From Candidatus Enterocloster faecavium (GTDB lineage Bacteria; Bacillota; Clostridia; Lachnospirales; Lachnospiraceae), in contig DWYS01000008.1 of assembly GCA_019118585.1 (NCBI GenBank), positions 1 to 34,126 of the forward strand: a stretch of DNA of 34,126 nucleotides, given 5' to 3'. Shown one piece after another: positions 8,846 to 16,757 of the stretch (the first letter of the stretch is position 1; every line of letters begins with the position of its first letter). The position numbers and the translations under genes were made by a program. Below the pieces are notes generated by a model that ran no database searches, was not told the origin of the DNA, and worked only from the letters and a program-made list of their open reading frames with translations.

Positions 8846-9280
8846 ATGTTGGATCAGGCCATTCAGATTGCAGAGACAGCGCTGGCGGGAATGAAAGGTC
8901 CCGATGGAGGTTCTTACTTCGAACATGCCAGGCGCGTGATGGAGCAGATGGATACGGAAGAAGAAAAGACGGTTGCGATTCTCCATGATGTGGTGGAGGA
9001 CGGCGAGCTTTCGCTGAAGGATTTGCAGGATGCCGGACTTCCGCGCAATGTGGTGGAGGCAGTGGGGCAGCTGACCAAACGCCCCGACATGACCTACTTT
9101 GAGTACATCGATGATATTTCCTGCAATCCCTTAGCAGCAAAGGTGAAGATTGCGGAAATCCTGGATAACCAGGATGAGCCCAGAGTGAAGAAGATGTCCT
9201 TCTGTACCTTTAACCTGGAGGAGCGAATGAAGCGTTCCCTGGAAATTTTGAAACGGGGAATCGAAGCCAACACAAGATAG
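8846..9280 (+). CDS. small HD-domain protein, SpoT-hydrolase-like
   Basis: This 144-residue protein resembles the stand-alone HD hydrolase domain of RelA/SpoT proteins (small alarmone hydrolase or Mesh1-like type), without a synthetase or regulatory domain. Visible features are His27 in the first helix (FEHAR), the HD pair at His47-Asp48 in ILHDVVEDGE, an LTKR segment like the LTK of SpoT enzymes, and KIAEILDN at residues 101-108. In canonical enzymes the last metal ligand is an Asp in a KLAD-type motif; here Glu104 occupies that place. Activity on (p)ppGpp or another nucleotide is therefore only a possibility. The ribosome binding site is AAAGGGGG. It lies between the liv terminator and spoIVA. 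Confidence 0.75.
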   Translation: MLDQAIQIAETALAGMKGPDGGSYFEHARRVMEQMDTEEEKTVAILHDVVEDGELSLKDLQDAGLPRNVVEAVGQLTKRPDMTYFEYIDDISCNPLAAKVKIAEILDNQDEPRVKKMSFCTFNLEERMKRSLEILKRGIEANTR

Positions 9281-9308
9281 CATACCAGCCTTCCCCCCTG
9301 CATATACT
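9280..9308 (+). promoter_or_regulatory. predicted sigma-E (mother-cell) promoter of spoIVA
   Basis: GCATACC at 9280-9286 matches five of seven positions of the Bacillus sigma-E -35 consensus (KMATATT). CATATACT at 9301-9308 matches six of the seven fixed positions of CATACANT. The spacer is 14 bases, as preferred by sigma-E. Transcription would start near 9316, about 20 bases before the ATG. In Bacillus spoIVA is sigma-E-dependent, so the site is where one would expect it. The match is by eye against the Bacillus consensus. Confidence 0.6.
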
Positions 9309-9330
9309 TTAGCAGTATAGCAAGGGGGAA
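9291..9330 (+). promoter_or_regulatory. hairpin covering the spoIVA ribosome binding site
   Basis: TTCCCCC at 9291-9297 pairs with GGGGGAA at 9324-9330. TGC (9299-9301) pairs with GCA (9320-9322), and TATACT (9303-9308) with AGTATA (9314-9319), with small internal bulges. The 3' arm contains the spoIVA ribosome binding site AAGGGGG. There is no proper U-run, so it is a poor terminator and better seen as a translation block on read-through mRNA. Confidence 0.6.
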
Positions 9331-9335
9331 TCTTT

Positions 9336-10811
9336 ATGGACAATTTTAATGTATACAAAGATATCCAGGCCAGAACGGGAGGGGAAATCTACATCGGAGT
9401 GGTGGGACCAGTGCGGACGGGCAAGTCTACCTTCATCAAGCGCTTTATGGAGCTGCTGGTTCTGCCTGCCATGGAAGATGAGCACATGCGGGCTTTGAGC
9501 CGGGATGAGCTGCCCCAGAGCGCGGCAGGGAAGACCATCATGACCACGGAGCCTAAGTTTATTCCAAAAGAAGCGGCGCAGATCACGCTGGCGGACGGCA
9601 TTGAGGCAAAAGTCCGCCTGATCGACTGTGTGGGATTTATGGCAGACGGAGCGGCGGGACATATTGAAAACGGGGAGGAGCGTCTGGTAAAGACGCCCTG
9701 GTTCGACCAGGAGATCCCCTTTACCCAGGCTGCGGAAATCGGGACCCGCAAGGTAATTGGAGTTCATTCCACCATCGGCATTGTGGTCACGGCGGATGGC
9801 TCCTTTGGAGAGATCAAGCGGCAGGGTTACATAGGGGCGGAGGCCCGCACCATTGAGGAGTTAAAGAAGCTGGGAAAGCCTTTTGTGGTCCTCTTAAATT
9901 CTGTCAGGCCTTACTCTGACGAAACAGCCCGGCTGGCCAGGGAAATGTCAGATGAATATGGGGTTTCGGTGCTCCCGGTCAACTGCGAGCAGCTGAAAAA
10001 AGATGATATTTACCATATACTAGAAAAGGTTTTGAAGGAGTTCCCTGTAACGCAGCTGGATTTTTATATTCCAAAATGGCTGGAGATCCTGCCCTCTTCC
10101 CACTGGCTGAAGGCTCAGGTGATCCAGGGGGCCAGAAATCTTCTGAGGGAAGTAAACCATATGAAGGATGTGGCCTCAAAGATCGAGGAGCAGAAGTCAG
10201 AGGGCGTTCAGGCCATGAAGATCCGTCAGATGCGCATGTCGGACGGAAGGGTATCCATCCAGGTGGAGATGGACGACGGTTACTATTACCAGATTCTCAG
10301 CGATCTGACCGGGATCCCCATTGAAGGAGAGTATCAGCTGCTTCGGACTCTTGGAAACCTGGCAGCCATGCAGAAGGAGTATGAACAGGTCAGGAACGCC
10401 CTGAGCCAGGTGAGGATGAAGGGCTATGGAGTGGTGATGCCGGAGCGGTCGGAGATTGTTCTGGATGAACCGCAGGTGATCAAGCACGGCAACAAATACG
10501 GGGTGAAGATGAAAGCGGAGGCCCCGTCCATTAATATGATCAAAGCCCACATTGAGACTGAAATCGCCCCCATTGTGGGCAGCGAACAGCAGGCCATGGA
10601 TCTAATTGCGTATATTAAGGAAAATGCCAGGGACAATGAGGACGGAGTCTGGAATACCAATATTTTTGGCAAATCCATTGAACAGATCGTGGAGGACGGA
10701 ATCCAGGCCAAGATTTCCCAGATGACGGAGGACTGTCAGATGAAGCTTCAGGACACCCTGCAGAAGATCATCAATGACAGCAGCGGAGGAATGATCTGCA
10801 TCATCATCTGA
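9336..10811 (+). CDS. spoIVA: stage IV sporulation protein A, spore coat morphogenetic ATPase
   Basis: SpoIVA is made in the mother cell, coats the forespore outer membrane and polymerises on ATP hydrolysis to form the basement layer on which the spore coat assembles. The 491-residue length is family-typical. The Walker A motif is GPVRTGKST at residues 24-32 with Lys30. A conserved TTEPKFIP segment follows near residue 70, and the Walker B-like region is RLIDCVGF. The protein ends in GGMICIII, like the hydrophobic C terminus of the family that helps membrane targeting. The start ATG follows AAGGGGGAATCTTT. Presence of this gene shows that the organism belongs to an endospore-forming lineage. 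Confidence 0.97.
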   Translation: MDNFNVYKDIQARTGGEIYIGVVGPVRTGKSTFIKRFMELLVLPAMEDEHMRALSRDELPQSAAGKTIMTTEPKFIPKEAAQITLADGIEAKVRLIDCVGFMADGAAGHIENGEERLVKTPWFDQEIPFTQAAEIGTRKVIGVHSTIGIVVTADGSFGEIKRQGYIGAEARTIEELKKLGKPFVVLLNSVRPYSDETARLAREMSDEYGVSVLPVNCEQLKKDDIYHILEKVLKEFPVTQLDFYIPKWLEILPSSHWLKAQVIQGARNLLREVNHMKDVASKIEEQKSEGVQAMKIRQMRMSDGRVSIQVEMDDGYYYQILSDLTGIPIEGEYQLLRTLGNLAAMQKEYEQVRNALSQVRMKGYGVVMPERSEIVLDEPQVIKHGNKYGVKMKAEAPSINMIKAHIETEIAPIVGSEQQAMDLIAYIKENARDNEDGVWNTNIFGKSIEQIVEDGIQAKISQMTEDCQMKLQDTLQKIINDSSGGMICIII

Positions 10812-10849
10812 GGAACGGCCCTTCGGGACTTCGTTGACCGCGAAAAAGT

Positions 10850-10879
10850 TTGCATTTTTTCCTGAAAACATGGTATACT
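10850..10879 (+). promoter_or_regulatory. sigma-A promoter with extended -10 for the beta-CASP gene
   Basis: TTGCAT (10850-10855) and TATACT (10874-10879) are 18 bases apart, and TG at 10871-10872 forms an extended -10 element. Transcription would begin near 10886, leaving a leader of about 60 bases. No convincing terminator for spoIVA is seen between 10812 and this site. Confidence 0.7.
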
Positions 10880-10948
10880 AAACCCATAATTGACAGAAAA
10901 TTTTACGGCTTTTTCAGCCGGTTCACAGGAGAAAGAGGGGAGAACCAT

Positions 10949-12550
10949 ATGAAGCTGACCTTTATCGGGGCGGACCATGAAGTGACAGGGAGCTGCCATT
11001 ACCTGGAGGTGGGGAAGACCAAGATTCTGGTGGACTGCGGAATGGAGCAGGGCAATAACCCTTACCAGAACGCGGAACTGCCGGTGGGGTACAATGAGAT
11101 CGATTACGTGCTGCTGACTCATGCCCACATTGACCACGCAGGCATGCTGCCCTGGATTTACGCCAGAGGATTTCGCGGCAGGATCATCACGACCTATGCC
11201 ACGGCAGATTTGTGCGGCATCATGCTGATCGACAGCGCCCACATACAGGAGATGGAGGCTGAGTGGAAAAACCGAAAGGCCAAACGGGCGGGGCGGATCC
11301 AGGTAGAGCCGCTCTACACGACCGAGGACGCCCAGGGAGTGCTGGGACTTTTCGAGGGGGTCGCATATGATCAGATGTTCCGGGTAAATGAAAATCTTAC
11401 CCTCCGTTTTACGGACGTAGGCCATCTTCTGGGATCTGCCTCCATCGAGGTGTGGGCATCGGAAGGGGAAAATGTGCGCAAGATCGTATTTTCCGGAGAC
11501 ATTGGAAATAAAAACAAGCCTTTAATCCGAAATCCCCAGTATATCGACCAGGCGGACTATGTGGTGATGGAAACCACCTACGGAAACCGCCGCCACAAGC
11601 AGGGCGTGGACCATATCCCGCAGCTGGCTTCCATCATCCAGGAGACCCTGGACAAAGGAGGCAATGTGGTGATCCCTGCATTTGCCGTTGGCCGGACCCA
11701 GGAACTTCTCTATATGATCCGCCGGATTAAAGAAGAGGAGATGGTGACGGGACATCCGAACTTTGACGTCTATGTAGACAGTCCTCTGGCAGTGGAGGCA
11801 ACCCATGTGTTTAAAATGAACATGAGGGAGTGCTACGATGAGGAGACGAAAGCACTGGTGGAGAAGGGGATCAACCCCATTGACTTTCCGGGACTGAAAC
11901 TGTCCATTACCAGCGAGGAGTCCAAGAATATCAACTTTGACCCCACCCCGAAGGTGATCATCTCCGCCTCCGGCATGTGCGATGCAGGCCGCATCCGCCA
12001 TCATCTGAAGCACAATCTCTGGAGAAAAGAATGCTGCGTGGTGTTCGCCGGATATCAGGCGGACGGGACTCTGGGCCGGCTGCTGGTGGACGGTGCCCGC
12101 GAGGTGAAAATCTTCGGCGAGGAAATCAATGTGCAGGCCAGGATCGTCCAACTGGAGGGCATCAGCGGCCATGCGGACAGGGACGGCCTTCTGACCTGGC
12201 TTCTGGCCTTTAAGGAGAAGCCTTCCTATGTTTTTACGGTTCACGGGGACGAGGAGAACTGTACGGCCTTCACCTCCATGCTGACGGACCAGCTGGGATA
12301 CGAGGCCAGGGCGCCTTATTCCGGCTCCCAGTTCGATCTGATCAGGGGCTGCTGGATTAAGCTGACGGAGGCTGTGCCGGTTGACCGCCAGACGGCTGCC
12401 CGCAGAAAGGCTACCGGCATCTACACCAGACTGGTGGAAGCCGGACAGCAGCTGATGGATGTGATTCACCGGAATCAGGAAGGAGCCAATAAAGATTTGC
12501 TCCGGTTTACGGAAGAAATTCAGGCCCTGTGTGAAAAATGGGACCGGTAG
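10949..12550 (+). CDS. beta-CASP metallo-beta-lactamase-fold hydrolase, CPSF-like RNase family
   Basis: This 533-residue protein belongs to the metallo-beta-lactamase superfamily with an inserted beta-CASP domain, the architecture of RNA-cutting enzymes such as CPSF-73 and bacterial homologues. The zinc-binding motif HAHIDH is at residues 58-63. Further metal ligands are expected in GHLLGSA and FSGDIG. Beta-CASP landmarks are DSPLAVEATHVF, ISASGMCDAGRIRHHL and GISGHADRDGLL, and the VHGDEE segment is close to the C terminus. Cytoplasmic RNA processing or decay is the likely role; the substrate is unknown. The frame is open from 10850, but AGAGGGGAGA places the start at ATG 10949. rnhA, another RNA-acting gene, follows 15 bases later. 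Confidence 0.9.
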   Translation: MKLTFIGADHEVTGSCHYLEVGKTKILVDCGMEQGNNPYQNAELPVGYNEIDYVLLTHAHIDHAGMLPWIYARGFRGRIITTYATADLCGIMLIDSAHIQEMEAEWKNRKAKRAGRIQVEPLYTTEDAQGVLGLFEGVAYDQMFRVNENLTLRFTDVGHLLGSASIEVWASEGENVRKIVFSGDIGNKNKPLIRNPQYIDQADYVVMETTYGNRRHKQGVDHIPQLASIIQETLDKGGNVVIPAFAVGRTQELLYMIRRIKEEEMVTGHPNFDVYVDSPLAVEATHVFKMNMRECYDEETKALVEKGINPIDFPGLKLSITSEESKNINFDPTPKVIISASGMCDAGRIRHHLKHNLWRKECCVVFAGYQADGTLGRLLVDGAREVKIFGEEINVQARIVQLEGISGHADRDGLLTWLLAFKEKPSYVFTVHGDEENCTAFTSMLTDQLGYEARAPYSGSQFDLIRGCWIKLTEAVPVDRQTAARRKATGIYTRLVEAGQQLMDVIHRNQEGANKDLLRFTEEIQALCEKWDR

Positions 12551-12565
12551 GAGGAAGAGATACCA

Positions 12566-13048
12566 ATGGGAATTGTGAAAATTTATACGGATGGAGCCGC
12601 CAGGGGAAACCCGGACGGCCCCGGAGGATACGGGGTGGTTCTCCAGTATGTGGACCGCCAGGGAACTCTTCATGAGAAGGAGATGTCCTGCGGATATGAG
12701 AGAACCACCAACAACCGGATGGAGCTGATGGCGGCGATCGCGGGCCTGGAAGCCCTAAACCGTCCCTGTCAGGTGGAACTTTATTCGGACTCCAAGTATC
12801 TGACGGACGCTTTTAACCAGCACTGGATTGACGGCTGGGTGGCGAAGGGATGGAACCGCGGAAAGAGCGGACCGGTAAAGAATATCGATCTGTGGAAGCG
12901 GCTTTTGGCTGCAAAGAAGCCGCACGAAGTTTCCTTTATCTGGGTAAAAGGCCATGCCGGCCACCCGGAAAACGAGCGGTGCGACCAGCTGGCCACCGGA
13001 GCCGCTGATGGCCCAAACCGCCTCATCGATGAGGGACTGGCCCTGTAG
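12566..13048 (+). CDS. rnhA: ribonuclease HI
   Basis: RNase HI cuts the RNA strand of RNA:DNA hybrids, removing R-loops and primers. The 160-residue protein has the full catalytic set: Asp9 in [11 protein letters not shown]-type context, Glu53 in NNRMELMA, Asp75 in YSDSKY and Asp140 near the C terminus, with His130 in [10 protein letters not shown]. It also has the basic-handle region ([11 protein letters not shown]) found in E. coli-type RNase HI. The ribosome binding site is TAGGAGGAAG. It overlaps neither neighbour and is probably co-transcribed with the beta-CASP gene. Confidence 0.96.
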   Translation: MGIVKIYTDGAARGNPDGPGGYGVVLQYVDRQGTLHEKEMSCGYERTTNNRMELMAAIAGLEALNRPCQVELYSDSKYLTDAFNQHWIDGWVAKGWNRGKSGPVKNIDLWKRLLAAKKPHEVSFIWVKGHAGHPENERCDQLATGAADGPNRLIDEGLAL

Positions 13049-13164
13049 CGGTCGTTTCTTACATATCTCTTACGAAATATTACTCCTTTATGCCGCGTAT
13101 TCCTTTTCTTCCGTATTTGTGATAAGGTATGGAAAGGAGGACGGCGGAATTTAAGGATGGGATT

Positions 13165-13872
13165 ATGAGAAATCGACAAATCTGGCTGGTCATTGCCTGC
13201 ATTCTGATTATAGGAGCGGCAGTTACTTTTTATACAAAATCATTCGGCAGCAGGGAGCTGGCAGAGATGCCCGCAGAGACGTCCCCGGTCCAGGAGACTT
13301 CGGCAGGAGCTGCCATGGCCCGGGCTGCGGCGGCAGAGATGGAAGCCCTGCCTTCCCCGGAGGAGACGGGGGCGGCACAGGAAGCTGCGGATCATGCGGC
13401 TACTGCAGATTCCGCTTTGCAGGAGCAGAGTGCGCCCAGGTCTCCGGCACTGCCCCTGGAGGGAAGGGCCGGACAGGCAGAAGGAGGAGAAGGCTCCTCT
13501 GCGGTGGACTATCGGAAAAGACTTGAGGAGCTGGACCGTCAGGTCAGCCAGCTGGAGGAGGAAGGCGCCGGGACAAATGTCTATTCAGCCCAGACTTCTG
13601 CGGCTTCGCAGCTGAAACTCTGGGAGAGCGAGATGAACAATATCTACAACAGCCTTCTGGAGGAGCTTCCGGATGCACAGGCGTCCGGCCTTGCGGAGGA
13701 GCAGCAGAAGTGGCTGAAGGAGCGGGATATCAAAGCAGCCGGAGGTGACGGCGGTTCTTCCGCCCTGAAGGGAATGGAATATACCAATGCGCTGGTGGAG
13801 CTGACCAGGGAACGGGCGTATCAGCTGGCGGACCGCTACGAGGAGCTGGATTCAAAGGATGATCAGGAGTAA
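13165..13872 (+). CDS. membrane-anchored LprI/DUF1311-like protein
   Basis: The 235-residue product begins with one hydrophobic segment (residues 5-23), so it is probably anchored in the membrane with the rest outside. A low-complexity Ala/Glu/Pro linker follows to about residue 110. The C-terminal part has the pattern of the LprI/DUF1311 family: LDRQVSQLEEE, then LKLWESEMNNIYNSLLEEL, a WLKERD motif, a Gly-Gly-Ser turn and a closing helix with ELTRERAYQLADRYEEL. Family members include mycobacterial LprI, reported as a lysozyme inhibitor; the role here is unknown. An in-frame ATG at 13129 exists, but the strong AAAGGAGG (13133-13140) lies downstream of it. ATG 13165, preceded by AAGGATGGG and starting just before the membrane helix, is preferred. 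Confidence 0.6.
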   Translation: MRNRQIWLVIACILIIGAAVTFYTKSFGSRELAEMPAETSPVQETSAGAAMARAAAAEMEALPSPEETGAAQEAADHAATADSALQEQSAPRSPALPLEGRAGQAEGGEGSSAVDYRKRLEELDRQVSQLEEEGAGTNVYSAQTSAASQLKLWESEMNNIYNSLLEELPDAQASGLAEEQQKWLKERDIKAAGGDGGSSALKGMEYTNALVELTRERAYQLADRYEELDSKDDQE

Positions 13873-13877
13873 AAAGA

Positions 13878-13956
13878 AGCCGCCGGGTGACGGCGGCAAA
13901 TCAGACGGAAGCAGAAAGCGGGCCGGACAGGCCGGGGCTTTTGCTTCTGTTTTTTA
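13878..13956 (+). terminator. terminator region after the LprI-like gene
   Basis: Two hairpins follow the stop codon. The first, GCCGCCG/CGGCGGC at 13878-13896, has a 5-base loop and no U-run. The second pairs GAAGCAGAAAGC (13908-13919) with GCTTTTGCTTC (13937-13947) around an inner GGCC/GGCC stem, with one bulge, and is followed by TGTTTTTTA. The second is a good intrinsic terminator that isolates alaS. Confidence 0.85.
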
Positions 13957-13988
13957 TACCCTGACAGGGGAGGCGGCCGAATTACCGC

Positions 13989-14017
13989 TTGATAAATGAA
14001 TATCCGTATGTTACAAT
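13989..14017 (+). promoter_or_regulatory. sigma-A promoter of alaS
   Basis: TTGATA (13989-13994) and TACAAT (14012-14017) are 17 bases apart. TG at 14009-14010 gives an extended -10. Transcription should start near 14024, leaving a 67-base leader. Confidence 0.8.
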
Positions 14018-14039
14018 CCACTATGGAAATTAAGGAGAT

Positions 14040-14060
14040 CTGCGGCTGTACATGCCGCAG
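14040..14060 (+). promoter_or_regulatory. 7-bp hairpin in the alaS leader
   Basis: CTGCGGC (14040-14046) and GCCGCAG (14054-14060) form a perfect stem with a 7-base loop. It ends about 17 bases before the ribosome binding site GGAGG. It is not a T-box: the leader is far too short and lacks the T-box sequence. It could stabilise the 5' end of the mRNA or serve as a protein-binding site. Confidence 0.5.
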
Positions 14061-14090
14061 GAGAAGTTTAAGACATTGGAGGATGAAAAA

Positions 14091-16742
14091 GTGAAAGAAC
14101 CACAATACCGCGGCGTGAACGAGCTGCGCCGGATGTTCCTGGACTTTTTTGAGAGCAAGGGACATCTGGTGATGAAGAGCTTTTCACTGGTTCCGCATAA
14201 TGATAACAGTCTGCTGCTGATCAACTCCGGCATGGCCCCCTTAAAGCCTTACTTTACGGGGCAGGAAATCCCGCCCAGAAGAAGGGTGGCTACCTGCCAG
14301 AAATGTATCCGTACCGGCGATATCGAGAATATCGGCAAGACCGCCCGCCATGGCACCTTTTTTGAGATGCTGGGCAATTTTTCCTTTGGAGATTACTTTA
14401 AAACAGAGGCCATTCACTGGTCCTGGGAATTTTTGACGGAGGTAGTAGGCCTGGACCCCGACCGCCTGTATCCTTCCGTTTATCTGGACGATGATGAGGC
14501 TTTCGATATCTGGAACAAGGAGATCGGCATCCCTGCGGAGCGTATTTTCCGTTTCGGAAAAGAGGACAATTTCTGGGAGCACGGTTCCGGCCCCTGCGGC
14601 CCCTGCTCCGAGATCTATTATGACCGGGGAGAAAAGTACGGCTGCGGAAAGCCGGGATGTACCGTAGGCTGCGACTGCGACCGTTACATCGAGGTGTGGA
14701 ACAACGTGTTCTCCCAGTTTGACAACGACGGCCATGGCAATTACAGCGAATTGAAGCAGAAGAACATCGATACCGGCATGGGTCTGGAGCGTCTGGCCGT
14801 AGTAGTGCAGGATGTGGATTCCCTGTTTACCATTGATACCAATAAGGCTCTCCTGGACCGTGTCTGCCAGCTGGCGGGCAAGGAGTATCAGAAGGAGCAT
14901 GAAACCGATGTGTCCCTCCGGATTGTGACGGACCACATTAAATCCTGCACGTTCATGATTTCCGATGGGATTATGCCTTCCAATGAAGGACGGGGCTATG
15001 TGCTGCGCCGTCTGCTGCGCCGGGCAGCCCGCCACGGAAGAAAGCTTGGAATCGAGGGCAAGTTCCTGGCAGACTTATCCACTACGGTCATTGAGCTGTC
15101 CAAGGACGGCTATCCGGAGCTGGAAGAGAAGCAGGCCATGATCCTGAAGGTGCTCTCCGAGGAGGAGGACAAGTTCAATAAGACCATCGACCAGGGTCTT
15201 GCCATTTTAAGCGATATGGAAGCTCAGATGAAGGAGTCGGGGGAGACGACCCTCTCCGGCGCCAATGCCTTCAAGCTGTACGATACCTACGGATTCCCCC
15301 TGGATCTGACCAAGGAGATTCTGGAGGAGAGGGGCTATGCCGTAGACGAGGACGGATTTGCCGCCGCCATGAAGGAGCAGAAGGAGAAAGCCCGGAAAGC
15401 CCGCAAGACCACCAATTATATGGGTGCGGACGTGACGGTCTATCAGTCCATCGATGCCGCTGTCTCCACGGAGTTTGTGGGATACGACCGGCTGGAAGCG
15501 GATTCCGTCATCAGCGTTCTCACCACCGATGAGGAAATCGTGGAGGCTCTCACCGATGGCCAGAGAGGTACGGTCATTACCCAGCAGACACCTTTCTACG
15601 GGACTATGGGCGGACAGCAGGGTGATATCGGAACCATCGTGAGTGCTGACGGAGAATTTAAGGTGGAGGAGACCATCCATCTTCAGGGAACGAAAATCGG
15701 CCATGTGGGCATCATGACCAAGGGCATGCTCAGAACCGGTGAGAAGGTGACACTGAAGGTCTGCCAGGAGAACCGCCAGCTGACCTGCAAGAACCACAGC
15801 GCTACCCATCTGCTTCAGAAAGCCCTGCGCATAGTGCTGGGCGACCACGTGGAGCAGGCCGGCTCCTATGTGGATGCGGGACGCCTCCGTTTTGACTTTA
15901 CCCATTTCTCCGCTATGACTCCGGAGGAGATCCGAAAGACGGAGGAACTGGTCAACCGTGAGATCCAGGCATCCCTTCCGGTCGTGACAGAGGTTATGAG
16001 TCTGGAGGATGCGAAGAAGACCGGTGCGATGGCGCTCTTCGGCGAAAAGTACGGCGAGAAGGTCCGCGTTGTCAAGATGGGCGATTTCTCTGTGGAGCTG
16101 TGCGGCGGAACTCATGTGTCCAATACCAGCAGCATCGCCTCTTTTAAGATCCTTTCCGAAACCGGAATCGCAGCCGGTGTCAGAAGGATCGAAGCTTTGA
16201 CCTCACAGGGATTGATCCGCCACTATGAGGAGGTGGAGGAGCAGCTCCACCAGGCGGCAAAGACGGCCAAGACCACTCCGGCATCCTTAAATGCCAAGAT
16301 CGAGTCCCTTCTGGAGGAAATCCGCAGCCTGTCCTCCGAAAATGAAAAGCTGAAGAATAAGCTGGCCAATGAATCCCTGGGCGATGTGGCAAGCCAGGTA
16401 AAAGAAATCGAAGGCTTAAAGGTACTGGCCACAAAGGTGGACGGCGTAGATATGAACGGACTGAGAAACCTGGGCGACCAGATGAAGAACCAGCTGGGTG
16501 AGTGCGTGGTGGTTATGGCTTCCGTTCAGGACGGAAAGGTAAATCTGATGGCCACGGCTACTGACGGCGCGCAGAAGCGGGGCGCCCATGCAGGAAATCT
16601 GATCAAAGCCATTGCAGGTCTGGTAGGCGGAGGCGGCGGCGGCCGTCCCGGCATGGCTCAGGCAGGCGGAAAGAACCCGGCTGGAATCGATGAAGCACTG
16701 GAGAAAGCACTGGAAACGGTGAAAGAACAAATTGTCAAGTAA
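14091..16742 (+). CDS. alaS: alanyl-tRNA synthetase
   Basis: AlaRS charges tRNA-Ala and edits mischarged Ser and Gly. The product has the class II catalytic core beginning with ELRRMFLDFFESKGH. The editing domain has HSATH at residues 569-573 and CGGTH at 671-675, which together bind zinc. A coiled-coil-like region and the Gly-rich C-Ala domain (VGGGGGGRPGMAQAGG) follow. The chosen start is GTG 14091, seven bases after GGAGGA, giving 883 residues, close to E. coli and Bacillus enzymes. An in-frame ATG at 14052 would add 13 residues, but it lies in the leader hairpin and lacks a well-spaced ribosome binding site. The gene has its own promoter and is followed at once by ylxM. Confidence 0.97.
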   Translation: MKEPQYRGVNELRRMFLDFFESKGHLVMKSFSLVPHNDNSLLLINSGMAPLKPYFTGQEIPPRRRVATCQKCIRTGDIENIGKTARHGTFFEMLGNFSFGDYFKTEAIHWSWEFLTEVVGLDPDRLYPSVYLDDDEAFDIWNKEIGIPAERIFRFGKEDNFWEHGSGPCGPCSEIYYDRGEKYGCGKPGCTVGCDCDRYIEVWNNVFSQFDNDGHGNYSELKQKNIDTGMGLERLAVVVQDVDSLFTIDTNKALLDRVCQLAGKEYQKEHETDVSLRIVTDHIKSCTFMISDGIMPSNEGRGYVLRRLLRRAARHGRKLGIEGKFLADLSTTVIELSKDGYPELEEKQAMILKVLSEEEDKFNKTIDQGLAILSDMEAQMKESGETTLSGANAFKLYDTYGFPLDLTKEILEERGYAVDEDGFAAAMKEQKEKARKARKTTNYMGADVTVYQSIDAAVSTEFVGYDRLEADSVISVLTTDEEIVEALTDGQRGTVITQQTPFYGTMGGQQGDIGTIVSADGEFKVEETIHLQGTKIGHVGIMTKGMLRTGEKVTLKVCQENRQLTCKNHSATHLLQKALRIVLGDHVEQAGSYVDAGRLRFDFTHFSAMTPEEIRKTEELVNREIQASLPVVTEVMSLEDAKKTGAMALFGEKYGEKVRVVKMGDFSVELCGGTHVSNTSSIASFKILSETGIAAGVRRIEALTSQGLIRHYEEVEEQLHQAAKTAKTTPASLNAKIESLLEEIRSLSSENEKLKNKLANESLGDVASQVKEIEGLKVLATKVDGVDMNGLRNLGDQMKNQLGECVVVMASVQDGKVNLMATATDGAQKRGAHAGNLIKAIAGLVGGGGGGRPGMAQAGGKNPAGIDEALEKALETVKEQIVK

Positions 16743-16757
16743 AAACACTTGACAATT
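16730..16757 (+). repeat. perfect 11-bp inverted repeat across the alaS stop and the ylxM -35 box
   Basis: AATTGTCAAGT (16730-16740) and ACTTGACAATT (16747-16757) are exact reverse complements, separated by AAAAAC. The left arm contains the first base of the alaS TAA stop, and the right arm contains the TTGACA box of the next promoter. No U-run follows, so it is not a typical terminator. Confidence 0.85.

Noticed and set aside
9291-9330. Hairpin read as a simple terminator for the HD-domain gene
   Set aside because: Only TCTTT follows the stem, and the 3' arm contains the spoIVA ribosome binding site, so a translational role fits better. Weak termination is not excluded.
11522-12673. Long open frame of 383 codons on the minus strand
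   Set aside because: It lies opposite the beta-CASP gene and the start of rnhA, both with clear motifs. Its translation is low in recognisable domains and rich in His, Gln and Leu, as expected for an antisense shadow of G+C-rich coding sequence.
13957-14090. T-box riboswitch before alaS
   Set aside because: The leader is too short after the predicted promoter, and the conserved T-box sequence is not present.
14052-14090. Upstream ATG as the alaS start
   Set aside because: The ATG is inside a leader hairpin with a poorly spaced ribosome binding site, whereas GTG 14091 has GGAGGA at ideal distance and gives the family length.
15207-16115. Minus-strand open frame of 302 codons opposite alaS
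   Set aside because: A shadow of the alaS editing region; no ribosome binding site or motif supports it.
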